Of a DNA stretch of 64,000 nt, positions 33,517-44,446 are shown one piece after another. Origin of the DNA: Nannochloropsis oceanica (lineage: Eukaryota; Sar; Eustigmatophyceae; Eustigmatales; Monodopsidaceae); NCBI GenBank assembly GCA_004519485.1, contig CP038107.1, forward strand, positions 806,001 to 870,000, read 5' to 3'. Every line of letters begins with the position of its first letter. Positions within the stretch are counted from its first letter, which is position 1. The position numbers and the translations under genes are program-made. The notes under the pieces are model-generated. The model saw only the letters and a list, made by a program, of their open reading frames with translations. It searched no databases and was not told where the DNA came from.

Positions 33517-36500
33517 ATGCACACACATCCACACTCAGGCAGCACCAGACTTGGCAAACCAACGATAGAATTAGCCGCGCGCGAACCTAGTTATGATGAC
33601 CCACCTGTTATCCCTCGAGGCCTGAAGACCCCCACCTCCTGTCCGATGCCGTCCTTCTACCAGAAGCAACAAGACCGAAAGAGGAGGCAAGAGGAGGCAG
33701 CGGCAGGAGCAGCTGCGGCTGCGGTAACTGCGGCTCAGCCACCATCGTTGCTACCATTGCTGGCCCCGCTGCCTAGTGGCGGGGGAGGCCCCTCATGCAG
33801 TAGCAACCTCGTAGACCACCACCGGCATGCCACCTCCAGCAACAGCCATCTGTCATTCATGCCTCCCTCCCTGTCTTCCCCACCTGCATCCATGCTCGCC
33901 TCCTCGCTAGGGTCTCCACCTTCCCCTTCCTTACTGTTTAGCAGCCAGTTCACCAGTCGATTTGAGGCTTCCTCGTCGGCCTGGCCCCCTACGAGTACCA
34001 GCAGCGGTGGCGGCGGTGGTGGTAGGGGCCATGGTGGTGGCGCAGGCGGCACGTTTGGTACGACCAATACCACTTTCAACAATACCACCAGCATCACAAC
34101 TCCATGCTCAGAAGTAGACCCCACTCCACCGCCCCCACACTTGCTTCTCGGCCGCATGTCAGCCCAAGCCCCAGTACCACCATCGGCAACAGAAGTAAGA
34201 ACAGCAACATCAACAAGGAGAAGAAGAACAACAGTATCCGCAGCCATAGGTCCACATGCGTCTCCTCCTCCTTCTCCCCAACACAGTCTGATAGGGGGGT
34301 ATGTGGGTGGTGCTGGTGAAGGGGAAGGGGGGGGGAATCTCGCCATGTCGGAGAAGGCGCCAACTGAGTTTGGTGACCCTGATTACCAATTTCTTTTGGA
34401 TTCATTGGTGGCAGACGGGGACGGAAACTGGTTCGCTGACGAGGAGGAGGAGAGGGACCCTACGTATGACCCGAATGAGGAGGAAGAGGAGGAAGAGGAG
34501 GAGAGCGACGACGATGACGATGTCGATAGTACGAGTAGGGATAGTGGGAGCAGTAGCACCAGCAGCAGCAGTGGTGATGATTTTGAAGACGATGAAGACG
34601 ATGCGATTCCTTTACAAGAGGTAGAGGAGCTGCTGGCCGAGACAGGTGCAATGAGCTACCTCGCCAATCTCCCGCAACAGCACGTCCAGGCCCACGCCCC
34701 TACAGCAGCACCTACACGCAATGCCCAAGGCCGCCTACTCGTCCCCCTCCTGCCCTCCCACCCTGGTCCTCGCTTTGGTCTCTCCCCCGGCACCTGGCAG
34801 GCACTCATGCACACCGGCGTGAGGGAAGATGAACGGGGTCGACTCGCCTCTCAAATGGTCCGACACTTGCAGTTACTGGTTCAAAACGGCGCCGTTATGG
34901 CCCATAATCTTGCCTTAAATCAAGGAGGAGAAGGGGAGGGAGAGAGAGAGGAGAAGGAGGCGTTTCTGGACGTGCAGGCCATGGTGAAGGACGTGCATAC
35001 ATTGCGAGATAAGGCGTGGCGTTATTTCGGGTTTGAGCCGGGACCGACCGGGAAAGGTGCGTATCGAGAGCGTTTAGTGTCTACCAGCACTGCTGCTGCT
35101 ACTGCTACTGGTGATGGAGCAGGAGGAGGAGGAGGAAGGGATAGAGGGGGGGGGAGCGGGAGCAACAGAGGGACGAAGAAGAAAAAGGAACAGCAGAAAC
35201 AGGTCGTCCTCCAGCAGCAGCAGTTGCAGCAGCAAGGGAAGAGAGATCATCGCTTCACCCGTGGCGCTGCCCAGAGAATTGAAGGGCGATCAAAGTCTCT
35301 TATGGACGTACCAGGAATCGCGGCTGCTGCTGAGCTCGTCTGCGTCAGATTAGGCCGTGTGGTTGACGGCGTCAGTCGAGAGAGTAGCGAAATTACCGCA
35401 GGAGGGCTCCCCCAGCTCACCTTCGTCATGCGTGCCTTAGATACCCTGTGGCAAGGGGGGGGGATAACCGTGCATTGCATGACCCTTCCCGCTTTTCAAC
35501 AGATGCCGCCTTTGTTGCTGGCCCCTCCCTGTCCTCCTCCCCCCTTTCCTCCCCTCCCCTACAACTCCTTCACTCCTTCAGAAACGCGCCTCCTCATTCG
35601 AGGCCTGGTGGTAGCACCACACACCCCGCCCCTTCCTTCCTCCTCCTTTCCCTCCTCCACCACCCCCGTGGAGCAACAGCAGCAACAGCAACAGTACCCC
35701 CACAATATCTACCCCTTCATCCATTCCGTCATGCTTGCCGGTCGAAGCCCGTCGGAAATTGCCTGGTACCACCACACCACACAGCAAGACCCCGATACCG
35801 CCCGCTGGCGCCAAGCCGCCATTGCCTCTCTCAAACTCACCTTTTCCCGCGCCCCCCTGGCGGGTCAACCTCCCCCCTTCACTCCCGAGGAAGACGCGCT
35901 GCTTTGGACGGGCCAACGAGCGGTAGGTGGGAAATGGGTCCACATCGCCAGGTCACTCCTCCCTCACCGCCTCCCGCACGACCTGATGATGAGGTGGCGG
36001 AGGATTGAGTTCGCGTCGCCGCCGACCAGAGAGACGCTGGAGAGGGCGTACGAGGAGAGGAAGGCAGCGATTGGAGGGAAGCCTTTGAAGATTACGAATG
36101 GGAAGAGGGGCCGGCCGGCGAAGGGGAGGGGGGGGGTGGTGGAGGGGGTGGAGGGGATGATGAGGTACAGCGGGCAGGTGGTGGAAGAAGAGGACATGGC
36201 GGGAAGGAAGGGTAGGGACAAGGGCGGGCGAGGAGGAGAAGGAGGGGAAGGGGGAGGAGTAATGTTTGGAATGGCGCCGGAAGAGTCGAGAATGGGATGG
36301 GATGAAATGGAGATGGATTTCAGTATGCAGTCGTTTCCATTTCTCCCTCCTCCTTTTTCGCCACGAAGAGGAGGCGGAGGAGGGGGGGAGGGGGCAGTAG
36401 CAGCGACAGCAGCAGAAGGAGGGGCAGGCAAAAGAAAGAGAGGTCGACCAAAAAAGACGGATGAAGAACGAGCGGCGGATGCAGCTGCCCGAATGGCGGC

Positions 36501-38400
36501 AGCTGCAGCAGGGGGAGAAGGAGGGAGGGTGGGAGGGAAGATGCATTTGACGGAGGCGGAAATGACACCTGCCCAAAGAAAATATGCGAGAAAGAAGCAG
36601 AGGAAGGCGGCGGCTGCTGCTGCTGCTGCCGCCTTAGCAAGTTGTGGTGGTGGAGGGCCTCCAGGGTCACCACTGATCTTGACGGGCCCAGAGCAGCAGC
36701 AGCAGCAGCAGCAGAAAAAGCAGAAACGTCTTCGAATTACAAAGAAGGGGCAAGCAGCAACGATAGCAGCGGCAGCAGTAGTAGAAAGGGGGGTAATGAA
36801 TGATAACGAGGAAGAGGGAGGGAAGGAGGGAGGGAAAAAGAGACAGCTGGTGTCGGTGGAAGAGAGTGGTGGTTTCGAGACACGTATGTCCTTCCCTGCT
36901 TTCTCGCCGGGGGGGGAAGTGACGCGCCTGGGAGAAGAAGGGGCAAGGAGGGAAGGAGGGGAGGGTAGTTTGATGAGAGGGTGGGGGCGGAGACCCAGGG
37001 GCGAGAGTAGCAACTCGTCGCCCTCTCGGCTGTCGTTTCCCATCTCGCAAGGGGCGGGAGGAGGGGAAGGGGTGGAGGAAGGAGGGGGGAAGTATTCAGT
37101 TGGGTTTGGAGACATGGAGGAGACTGCGTTGGGCATGGATGTTGGAAATCTGTCCTTCATGGCTGGTGGCCCTCCCTCCCTCCCTTCTTCCTCCTTCTCC
37201 TCGTTTCCCTCCGCATCACGTCCAGGGGCGGGTGGTTCGAAAAGTCGAGGAGGAGGAGGAAGAGGAGGAGGAGGGAAGGAAGGGAAAGATAAGTCGGTTG
37301 GGGCTTTTGCTCCAGTCCCGCCCTTGCCAGCTCAGCCGGCTGGAGGAAGAGGAGGAGAGGGAGGAGGAGGAGGTGGAGGTGGTGGTAGTGGTGGTGGAAG
37401 AGGTAGCGGTAGCAGTAGGAACGGCACTGGGTTTGCAGGCCCTTCTGTTCAGGAGCTGAATTTTAGCCGGCAGTTGCAACAGCAGCAGCAACAGCAGCAA
37501 CAGCAGCAGCAGCAGCTTAAAAGAAGTGGTGGTAGAAGAGCAGCAACAGAGAGCAAGGACTCTTCACCGGCGGTGACCGCGCGTCGCATCTCTCCTCGAA
37601 AGCTCTCTCGCCCTCCCTTCACATCCTCCTCCACCTCCTCCTCCACTACTCTTGTTCCTCTTCCTCTTTCTCTCCCTGTCCGGCAGGAGGAGGAGAAAGA
37701 AGGAAACGAGGGGGAGGAGGGGGAGGCGGGGGAGTTCGAGCACGAATTTATTCCCGATGACGGCGATGAGGAGGAGGAGGAGGGAGTGGAGGAAGGGATG
37801 GATGGCTTGGTTGGGTATCCAATGTCTTCTATTCCACACTCACTCTCTGCACCCTCTGCTCCTGCCTCTGGTCCTGCTCCTACTGCAGCTCTTACTGCTC
37901 CTGCTTCTGCTGCCGCTGCGACGGTGAGGAGTAACAGCAGCAATGACAAAAGCAGCTCTCCCCGTGGCAATAACCAAGAGAGGAGAGGGAGAAAGATTCC
38001 CGCTGCTGCTGCTGCTGCTGCAACAGCAGTGGCTGCGGCCCGTCCTCTGTCCGCTGTGGATGAAGGCGAATACACGGAGGAGGAAGTGGTCGCAAGTGAC
38101 GAGGAAGAGGAGGATGAGGAGGAGGGAGGGAGGAAGCGAGGGGAGGAGGAGGGATTTGAGAAGGGTGTGATTTCGGATTCTGAGGGTGAGGCAGGAGCGC
38201 CCTCTCCAGAAAAGAGTCCGCGATTCGAGCGAGGAGGAGGAGGAAGGGGAGGTGGAAAAAGGGTGGGAGGGGGAGGTGGGGGAGGAGGAGGGGGAAGTGG
38301 CAGTAAAGGAAGTCAACCTCAACATCAGCAGCAGCAGCAGCAGCGTAGGAGCTCTCCTCGTAAAGCAGGAGGCGGAGGATCAATACAGAGGAGAGGATGA
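33517..38400 (+). CDS. GON4L-like nuclear protein with Myb/SANT-like and AT-hook motifs
   Basis: Single open frame of 1,627 aa from the ATG at 33517; a second ATG at 33646 (MPSFYQKQQDRKRRQEEA) is an alternative start. Around residue 287 DPDYQFLLDSL, an acidic run, then IPLQEVEELLAETG resemble the 'DPEYxFL' and 'E-ELL-EL' blocks of GON4L/YARP family cofactors. Residue about 685: FTPSETRLLIRGLVV and later YPFIHSVMLAGRSPSEIAWY; residue about 788: PFTPEEDALLWTGQRAVGGK, WVHIARSLLP, RWRRIEF: two Myb-like units as in GON4L. AT-hook cores follow at about 862 (KRGRPAKGRG) and 971 (KRKRGRPKKTDEE). The C-terminal half is low complexity (Gly, Gln, Ser, Glu), with a CAG/CAA tract at 37471-37515. Likely a chromatin-associated transcription regulator; family assignment is moderate. 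Confidence 0.65.
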   Translation: MHTHPHSGSTRLGKPTIELAAREPSYDDPPVIPRGLKTPTSCPMPSFYQKQQDRKRRQEEAAAGAAAAAVTAAQPPSLLPLLAPLPSGGGGPSCSSNLVDHHRHATSSNSHLSFMPPSLSSPPASMLASSLGSPPSPSLLFSSQFTSRFEASSSAWPPTSTSSGGGGGGRGHGGGAGGTFGTTNTTFNNTTSITTPCSEVDPTPPPPHLLLGRMSAQAPVPPSATEVRTATSTRRRRTTVSAAIGPHASPPPSPQHSLIGGYVGGAGEGEGGGNLAMSEKAPTEFGDPDYQFLLDSLVADGDGNWFADEEEERDPTYDPNEEEEEEEEESDDDDDVDSTSRDSGSSSTSSSSGDDFEDDEDDAIPLQEVEELLAETGAMSYLANLPQQHVQAHAPTAAPTRNAQGRLLVPLLPSHPGPRFGLSPGTWQALMHTGVREDERGRLASQMVRHLQLLVQNGAVMAHNLALNQGGEGEGEREEKEAFLDVQAMVKDVHTLRDKAWRYFGFEPGPTGKGAYRERLVSTSTAAATATGDGAGGGGGRDRGGGSGSNRGTKKKKEQQKQVVLQQQQLQQQGKRDHRFTRGAAQRIEGRSKSLMDVPGIAAAAELVCVRLGRVVDGVSRESSEITAGGLPQLTFVMRALDTLWQGGGITVHCMTLPAFQQMPPLLLAPPCPPPPFPPLPYNSFTPSETRLLIRGLVVAPHTPPLPSSSFPSSTTPVEQQQQQQQYPHNIYPFIHSVMLAGRSPSEIAWYHHTTQQDPDTARWRQAAIASLKLTFSRAPLAGQPPPFTPEEDALLWTGQRAVGGKWVHIARSLLPHRLPHDLMMRWRRIEFASPPTRETLERAYEERKAAIGGKPLKITNGKRGRPAKGRGGVVEGVEGMMRYSGQVVEEEDMAGRKGRDKGGRGGEGGEGGGVMFGMAPEESRMGWDEMEMDFSMQSFPFLPPPFSPRRGGGGGGEGAVAATAAEGGAGKRKRGRPKKTDEERAADAAARMAAAAAGGEGGRVGGKMHLTEAEMTPAQRKYARKKQRKAAAAAAAAALASCGGGGPPGSPLILTGPEQQQQQQQKKQKRLRITKKGQAATIAAAAVVERGVMNDNEEEGGKEGGKKRQLVSVEESGGFETRMSFPAFSPGGEVTRLGEEGARREGGEGSLMRGWGRRPRGESSNSSPSRLSFPISQGAGGGEGVEEGGGKYSVGFGDMEETALGMDVGNLSFMAGGPPSLPSSSFSSFPSASRPGAGGSKSRGGGGRGGGGKEGKDKSVGAFAPVPPLPAQPAGGRGGEGGGGGGGGGSGGGRGSGSSRNGTGFAGPSVQELNFSRQLQQQQQQQQQQQQQLKRSGGRRAATESKDSSPAVTARRISPRKLSRPPFTSSSTSSSTTLVPLPLSLPVRQEEEKEGNEGEEGEAGEFEHEFIPDDGDEEEEEGVEEGMDGLVGYPMSSIPHSLSAPSAPASGPAPTAALTAPASAAAATVRSNSSNDKSSSPRGNNQERRGRKIPAAAAAAATAVAAARPLSAVDEGEYTEEEVVASDEEEEDEEEGGRKRGEEEGFEKGVISDSEGEAGAPSPEKSPRFERGGGGRGGGKRVGGGGGGGGGGSGSKGSQPQHQQQQQQRRSSPRKAGGGGSIQRRG

Positions 38401-39104
38401 GAAGGAGGTAGGAAAATTTGGAGGAGATGGAGGAGGAGTAGGAGGAGGGTGGGGTAGAAGAAGAGAAAGGGGAGGGATTGGAGGAAGAGGAAAGCAACTG
38501 TAAACGGGGAAATTCGAGATTCACAGCATTTGAGTCGCGGCTGTCGCTCATGAGAAAACAGGAGGAGCAGGAGAGGAAGGAGGGGCGTAAAAGAGACAGA
38601 AAACGGCAACGTCATCAGGTGGACGAGGGTATGACAGGCAGAAAAGGTTGTGTCGTGGGACCGAATTCTCTGTGTGCAGAGCATCTGCATGTATTTGATG
38701 TAAAAAATGAGTGAAATATGAAAGACTCTTCTCGGTCTCTGTACACACACGTATAACACTATCTTATCTTATCCTGGCCATAACGAGCTCAAGTGATAAG
38801 GTGAACTTGCGACAATCCATGCAATAAAGAAAGACGGGAAAAAAACTTCGAAAAGTAAATGAAAGGGAAGACATCTTCTCTCTCCGACTATAGTCTTCGC
38901 CTCTGAAATGATACTTTTTCTTCCCTTGCCTCGTTCCCTATCCCTTTCCTCCTCATGTTCTCTCCTTCCTTCTTGAAATATACAATCTACTCTCCTCCCC
39001 TCCCTTCCGTTTTTTCCTCCCTCTCCTCAGACCCCTTCCTCACGGTCTTGGTCTGCATCGTGTATTTCCCACGGCCCCTAACCATTTGCGAGACCCAGAT
39101 CGCC
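38401..39104. other. Intergenic; start may hold a missed C-terminal piece
   Basis: After the stop at 38400, a different frame at about 38478-38714 encodes a basic, charged, protein-like stretch (ESRLSLMRKQEEQERKEGRK). It may belong to the GON4L-like gene through an unrecognised intron or a frame change in the G-rich run at 38262-38300. The rest, to 39104, is convergent spacer. Confidence 0.4.
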
Positions 39105-40235
39105 CTAAGCCCCCATCAACTTCACGCCTACCCCCATCACTCCTCCCGCGTCCGCCGGGCTTTTCACGGGCAATAACGGGCTCGTTCCCGCCGCTCCTCC
39201 CCCAGCCCCTCCTTCTCGTCCTATCCCACTTACTCCACTCGCCCGCCGCTTTCTCTCGGCGTCCTTCATCGCCACGTATGTATAGCATGAGGAGCCTCCC
39301 AGGACCAGGGCGATGCCCACCAGACTCTTCGTCGTGGCTGGGTTCCCCCACAAATAGAAGGCCAAGATCGATTGAAAGGCAGCCTTGGCCGTACCGCTGA
39401 TGTTATGAGTCAACGGGGACGTAGCCTTGATTTGCATCACTGTCACAGTCCCGATCGCGAAGCCGAGAAGGCCGGAGAGGGACATGCCGGCCCAGAAGAG
39501 AGGAGAGAAAAACTTCGACCAGTGCTCGAGAAGAGTCGGAAGTTCAAGGAAAAGGATGAGGGGTAGGAAGAGAAGGCAGGCGTTCATGTTGTTTACGAAC
39601 GTCAGCACCCATTGATTGTCGTTCACGACAGGCAAGACTTTCTTGGTGTAGATGCTGTTTAAGCTCACGAAGAGGGAGGAGCATACCCCTGATAGAGTGC
39701 CCACAAGGGAGAAATTGGCCTCTCCGTCCGCCCCGACCCAGAAACCGAGGAAAACCAACACAAGACACGCCAAGGTGGGCCCGGATACAGTCATCCTCAG
39801 GATCGCAAACGATAAGAAGACATTGAAGACAATCGTTAAGGACCTGGCCACGTTATAGAACGAGACCTCCACGTACTTCAAGCAGAGGTTATTGAAGGTC
39901 ACCATCCCCACGAAGACCAATGACAACACCCCAATCTTACGAGCCACCGTCCAGTTGTATCGCATGGCAGGGAACTGATTAAAGTACCCTGTAGTCTTGC
40001 CTTTCCGTCGTTGGACTTCGCCGAGCTCCCCGCACAAGTAGCAAAGACCTGTAGTGAAGAGGCATTGGAACCAGGTGACGAAAAGGGGGGCGGGGATGGA
40101 GAGTTCCGTGTTCGTCATCAAGACCTTATTGAGATAGACCATGCTGATGGAGACGAGCCAGTAGGCTCCTACTACCGAGGCGATATGCTTGGTGTTGGTC
40201 GCATGTTGCGCGGCTTTGCTGGGGCTGGTCGTCAT
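39105..40235 (-). CDS. Nucleotide-sugar transporter of the GDP-fucose (SLC35C1) type
   Basis: Drug/metabolite-type membrane transporter, probably Golgi, importing a nucleotide sugar in exchange for its monophosphate. One exon, 376 aa from the ATG at 40235 (MTTSPSKAAQHATNTKH); the frame is open to an earlier ATG at 40331. About ten hydrophobic segments. Diagnostic blocks match animal GDP-fucose transporters: YWLVSISMVYLNKVLM, APLFVTWFQCLFTTGLCYL, NNLCLKYVEVSFYNVARSLT, SLNSIYTKKVLPVV, NNMNACLLFLPLILFLELP, GLLGFAIGTVTVMQIKATSP, LTHNISGTAKAAFQSILAFY and LVLGGSSCYTYV. The C-terminal tail is Gly/Ala-rich cytosolic sequence. Specificity for GDP-fucose is inferred from the family and not proven. Confidence 0.92.
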   Translation of the reverse strand: MTTSPSKAAQHATNTKHIASVVGAYWLVSISMVYLNKVLMTNTELSIPAPLFVTWFQCLFTTGLCYLCGELGEVQRRKGKTTGYFNQFPAMRYNWTVARKIGVLSLVFVGMVTFNNLCLKYVEVSFYNVARSLTIVFNVFLSFAILRMTVSGPTLACLVLVFLGFWVGADGEANFSLVGTLSGVCSSLFVSLNSIYTKKVLPVVNDNQWVLTFVNNMNACLLFLPLILFLELPTLLEHWSKFFSPLFWAGMSLSGLLGFAIGTVTVMQIKATSPLTHNISGTAKAAFQSILAFYLWGNPATTKSLVGIALVLGGSSCYTYVAMKDAERKRRASGVSGIGREGGAGGGAAGTSPLLPVKSPADAGGVMGVGVKLMGA

Positions 40236-41083
40236 GGTTTTGGTAGGGCTTGAATGGGAAGAGAAAGGGAGAGGCTGGCCTGTGCTGGTTTTTTGGGGGG
40301 CGGGGGGACGCGGGGGAAGGCAGGTGAGCATAAGGCTGGCGAATATGCGTCGGGCGGTAGTGTTGGGCTTAGGTATTTGTGTGTGTGCGAAGGCGGGCGG
40401 GTGTGTGCTGCCTCCCCGTCGTGTTCAAATGCCAAGCTACAGTACATGCCCTGCTGCGGGCCGCGGGGGGGAGGGGAGATAGGCCAAGTCAATCGCAACA
40501 CGAGGAAGCAGATGATCATGAACAGTGTGAGGTGTATGGGTGAAGGAGGATGATAGTAAAGGGAGTGTGTGCGTATGTATGGGCGTGCAGAAGCGGGAAA
40601 GGAGTGAGGCCAGAAGACGTGATGCAAGGGCACCCACCCACCCCCCCATCAGGCCGGCACAATAAATTTAATCTGGCAAACTACATTGTCGCAGTGTCTG
40701 TGTACTGTTGTGTGTTGGCAATTTTGAAATAAGGTGTGGCAGTAGGACAATTCGATTGTTTGCCCATTCTCAAACTGGGCGAGCACGCTGGCGAGTTCTT
40801 GGCTTGTCGGCGTCTCCGAGATGACGATGGTGAGACAGACATCAAAACGACATGGAGCACTGCACTGCACTCACCCACAAAGCACAACACGCCACGATGC
40901 AATAGTGCTCTCACACCCTCTCACCCCCCCCACCCACCCAATTCAAGTTAAGCAGAAGCGGCCTCTTTGAGCCACCCACCCCCATCCGCCACTTCGCCTC
41001 CCCCTCTTCGCCTCCTCCCCTTGGATTTCTTCTCACGCAGCCCCGTTCGACCGGCAGCACCACCCGCATTCATTCATACCATC
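40236..41083. other. Intergenic, divergent upstream region (transporter / SF3A3)
   Basis: 0.85 kb between two starts. Includes the 96-bp in-frame extension of the transporter, T/G-rich and C-rich stretches. No motif recognised. Confidence 0.55.
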
Positions 41084-42720
41084 ATGTCGGGCATGACTCT
41101 GGAACGGGCACGAGCCAGCCACGAAGACATTGAGGCCTACGAGGCTGCCATCGTTGCCATTTTGGAGGACAAACCACGGACGGTACGTGTTGTTATCCCC
41201 CCCTCCTCTTCGCATGCCTCTTTGCTTGCCTCCAGGTCGACTGTCTTGTGAGAAACAAGTGTCAAGCATGTACCTTACAGCGTCACCGTCCCACAAAGAA
41301 AGGTTGGACTGGAGTATGCAGTATATACTGCTCTTATCGCATTTCTGTCTTGCCTTCTATGACTGAACTGTCAGTCCATAACATAAGCCTCCTCCCAAGT
41401 GCTCCCTCCCTTCCTTCCCCCACCCACCCGGAATAGAACAAGGAACGCATATGGCAACAAAATCGCGTTGCCAACCTAATCGGTCAAATCCAAGCCCGCT
41501 CCCAAGACCTCTTGAACATTTACCTCGACAAACACGGCGTAATGAAAGAAGAAGTCGCCTCCCTGAGAGGCCGGGACGCTTTCCCCACTTTCTACTCCCG
41601 CCTGGACGCTGCCAAAGAATACCACCAAAAACATCCCAACCTTCCCGTCAAACACCATCCGGCTGTCCAAGAAGAAGCGGAGCCTCGCCTGTCTTTCTCC
41701 GGGGAGGAAGTGTGGGGGAAATACCTCGACCTCCAAGCATTGCACATGGAATTCTATTCCATGCCCCAAACGCCTAAATGGGACTATCAAATGTACCTGG
41801 AAAAATTTACTGACTTTTCGGCCGTTCCCTCCGGAAAGAAAAACGCAGCATGGGCCAGGTGAGGGGGGAGGGGGGGAAGTGAAGGAAGAAAGGAGTGAGG
41901 ATACCCGGCTTGAGTATAGGTGCGAACGGTACAAACTCACCCCCCATCCATTCCTCCCTCCGTACCTATCGATTCTACAACTTTCCCTCTTAGATACGTC
42001 AAAAACCTGTACGACTATCTCTTTTCGTTCATTCAACGCACCCAGCCACTGCTCAACATCGAGGACGTCGTGGGCGGCGAGGGCGGGAGGGAGGGTGGGG
42101 GGGAGGAAGCAGCATCAAGTAAAGCCGAAGCAGCGTTTGAGGCGCTTTGGCAAGCAGGAGAATTACCGAGCGGCTGGCCCAAGCCCTCTACAGCAGGCGA
42201 AGGTGGGAGGGAGGAAGGGCAGGGAGGGAAGGAGGAAGCACGGCCGGTTGACTTGAGCAAATTTCGAGCCGCTGAGGATGTGGAGGTGCTGGGGATGGAG
42301 AGGTTGAAGGAGGGATTGGTGGCTTTGGGCCTTAAGTGCGGAGGAACGTTGAAGGAACGTGCGACCAGGTTGTTCTCGACAAAGGGGAAGAGAAAGGAGG
42401 ATATCGATAAGAAGCTGTGGGCAGGGGTGAAGAAGGGAGGGAAGGAGGGAGGGAAGAAGGAGGGGAGTGGAGCAGCAGCGAATGGGAGTAGGAATGGACA
42501 CGGAGGTAACGAGGGAGGAAAAGAGGGAGGGGGCAGTAAGAAGCAGTGTGCTTGGGTGGAATATAAGATAGGGTTATTGGTCGGGGAGGTCTTGGGGGAG
42601 GTGATCGAAGCGACCAGAAAGTTCGTCGAGAAGAAACAGACAAGAACGAAGGAGGAGAGGGAGGCTGAGTTGAAGCAGGAGGCGGAAGGGGGCTTGCCAG
42701 AGATGAGGGGCGAGGGGGAA

Positions 42721-42754
<34 letters not shown>

Positions 42755-43316
42755 GGCCCATTTACAATCCATTGAATTTGCCGTTAGGCTACGACGGGAA
42801 ACCGATCCCTTACTGGCTGTACAAACTGCATGGTCTGGGCGTGGAGTACAAGTGTGAGATATGTGGCAATCATTCTTATTGGGGCCGCCGAGCATTTGAC
42901 AGGTTCGTTTCGTTCGCTGCTCCGCCCTCTTTCCAACCCCCCTTCCTACCTTCCATGCTCATAGGATGCTTTGGAAATGTAACACGGCGCGTTGGTTGAA
43001 GAGAGTCATATCGTATTCCTCATTATCACTATCCCTCCCTTTCTCCTTCCCTCCCTCTCTCTCTTCCTCCTGTCCCACCAGACATTTCCAAGAATGGCGT
43101 CATGCCCATGGGATGCGTTGTTTGATGGTGCCCAACACGAAGCACTTCCACGATATCACCACCATTAAAGACGCCTTGGCTCTGTACGGGCGGATCAAGG
43201 AGCAACTGAAGGGCGAAGTTTACGATGCAGAGGTGGAGGAGGAGTTCGAGGACTCGGAGGGTAACGTGTTGAATCGACGGACCTTCCAAGACCTGGCTCG
43301 GCAGGGTTTGCTCTAG
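41084..43316 (+). CDS. SF3A3: Splicing factor 3A subunit 3 (SF3a60)
   Basis: U2 snRNP component needed for prespliceosome assembly, acting in the nucleus. Exons 41084-41182, 41437-41858, 41994-42902, 43082-43316; phases agree, 554 aa, close to human (501). Matches along the length: [63 protein letters not shown], then the SAP-like [20 protein letters not shown], and the highly conserved [20 protein letters not shown]. It is followed by a C2H2 matrin-type zinc finger ([20 protein letters not shown], residues about 460-480) spanning the last intron, HAHGMRCL, and the end [20 protein letters not shown]. Gly/Glu-rich insertions around 42060-42240 and 42430-42540 enlarge it. Start ATG ([20 protein letters not shown]) agrees with the family's N-terminus. 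Confidence 0.95.
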
Positions 43317-44356
43317 ATGGTTGCTGGGTATCCTAATTATGTGATGGCCGACACCTGCCGACGTTCCTCCTGTTTTCTCACCTCTGCCCACTGTGTGGAA
43401 ACCCCCTCGTTCTCCCTGAGGTTCCCAGGCCAACGTATCTAAGAGACGGACCTTTCAAAACATGTATTCACAGGCGCGATTCTAGAACATGTATTCACAG
43501 GCGCGGTACTAGAAGTGTCGCAGTGAGAAGGAGAAGGAGAAGGAGGAGGGGGAGGGAGGGTGAACAGAAGGAGGAAGACGGAGGAAGAAAAAAGGAGGCT
43601 TGTGTGCGTGCATGACAGCGGGGAACGGCAAGTGAAGGAGAAGAGGGTTGAAAACAAATGAATAAAGAAAAGAAGCAAGCAAACGTTGTCAACGAAGCAA
43701 CTTACCCAAGAAATGCACAAGAACAGTATGTTAGTGGTGTGACGGGAATGTAGTCCGAATGGCCGCAAATAAAATTTTGCGCGAACTATATCCCTTCTCC
43801 CTAATAGATTCAAAACTTGCACGCTTTTTTGCCAAGGACAGATGATTATTTAAATGCCATCGCAAGGTTGGATTTGAAACGGCTTGCGGTAATATAAGAT
43901 AATGCTAGAGCATTACAAGACCATGTCGGAGTGAATGAAGGCTGCTCCCTACATCGTGGTCGTCACACCTTCCTACCCACATGCCCCCATGCCTCGTGGG
44001 GGAGTGCGGGGTCACAAAGTGATTAAGGCATTGATCGCAATGAAGGCGACTCAGGCTCTGACGCATCCACACACCTCTTCAATGTTTAGCAAATTGGTTC
44101 ATTCTTTTATCACTCACTCTCTTTTGACGCTGCCTTGAGCCATACTTTATTACATGCTCCCAAAAATTATATCACCCGCAATCATCTAGGATGACCGGCC
44201 TCTTTTTCTCAGACACACACCCAGACACGCACATCGCCTACATCACTCCACTCAGTCGTGATACATGCCCTGCGTCCCACGAACGTCCACAATTTTACAC
44301 TCGACCTCTCCTTTTCCCTGTTTTCCCCTTTTTTCCCTTAACTCTTTCATTCCTTT
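43317..44356. other. Intergenic, convergent 3' regions
   Basis: Contains a 27-bp direct tandem repeat at 43460-43513. Other open frames are short and lack domains. Confidence 0.55.
43460..43513. repeat. 27-bp tandem repeat, two copies
   Basis: Copies 43460-43486 and 43487-43513, both ACATGTATTCACAGGCGCG plus a TCTAGA or ACTAGA-type end; two or three differences. About 145 bp after the SF3A3 stop. Confidence 0.85.
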
Positions 44357-44414
44357 CTACAATCGGTGTTGCCCTTCTTGCTGCTGGTGGTCGACAGGTA
44401 TATAAGCATACGGT

Positions 44415-44446
<32 letters not shown>

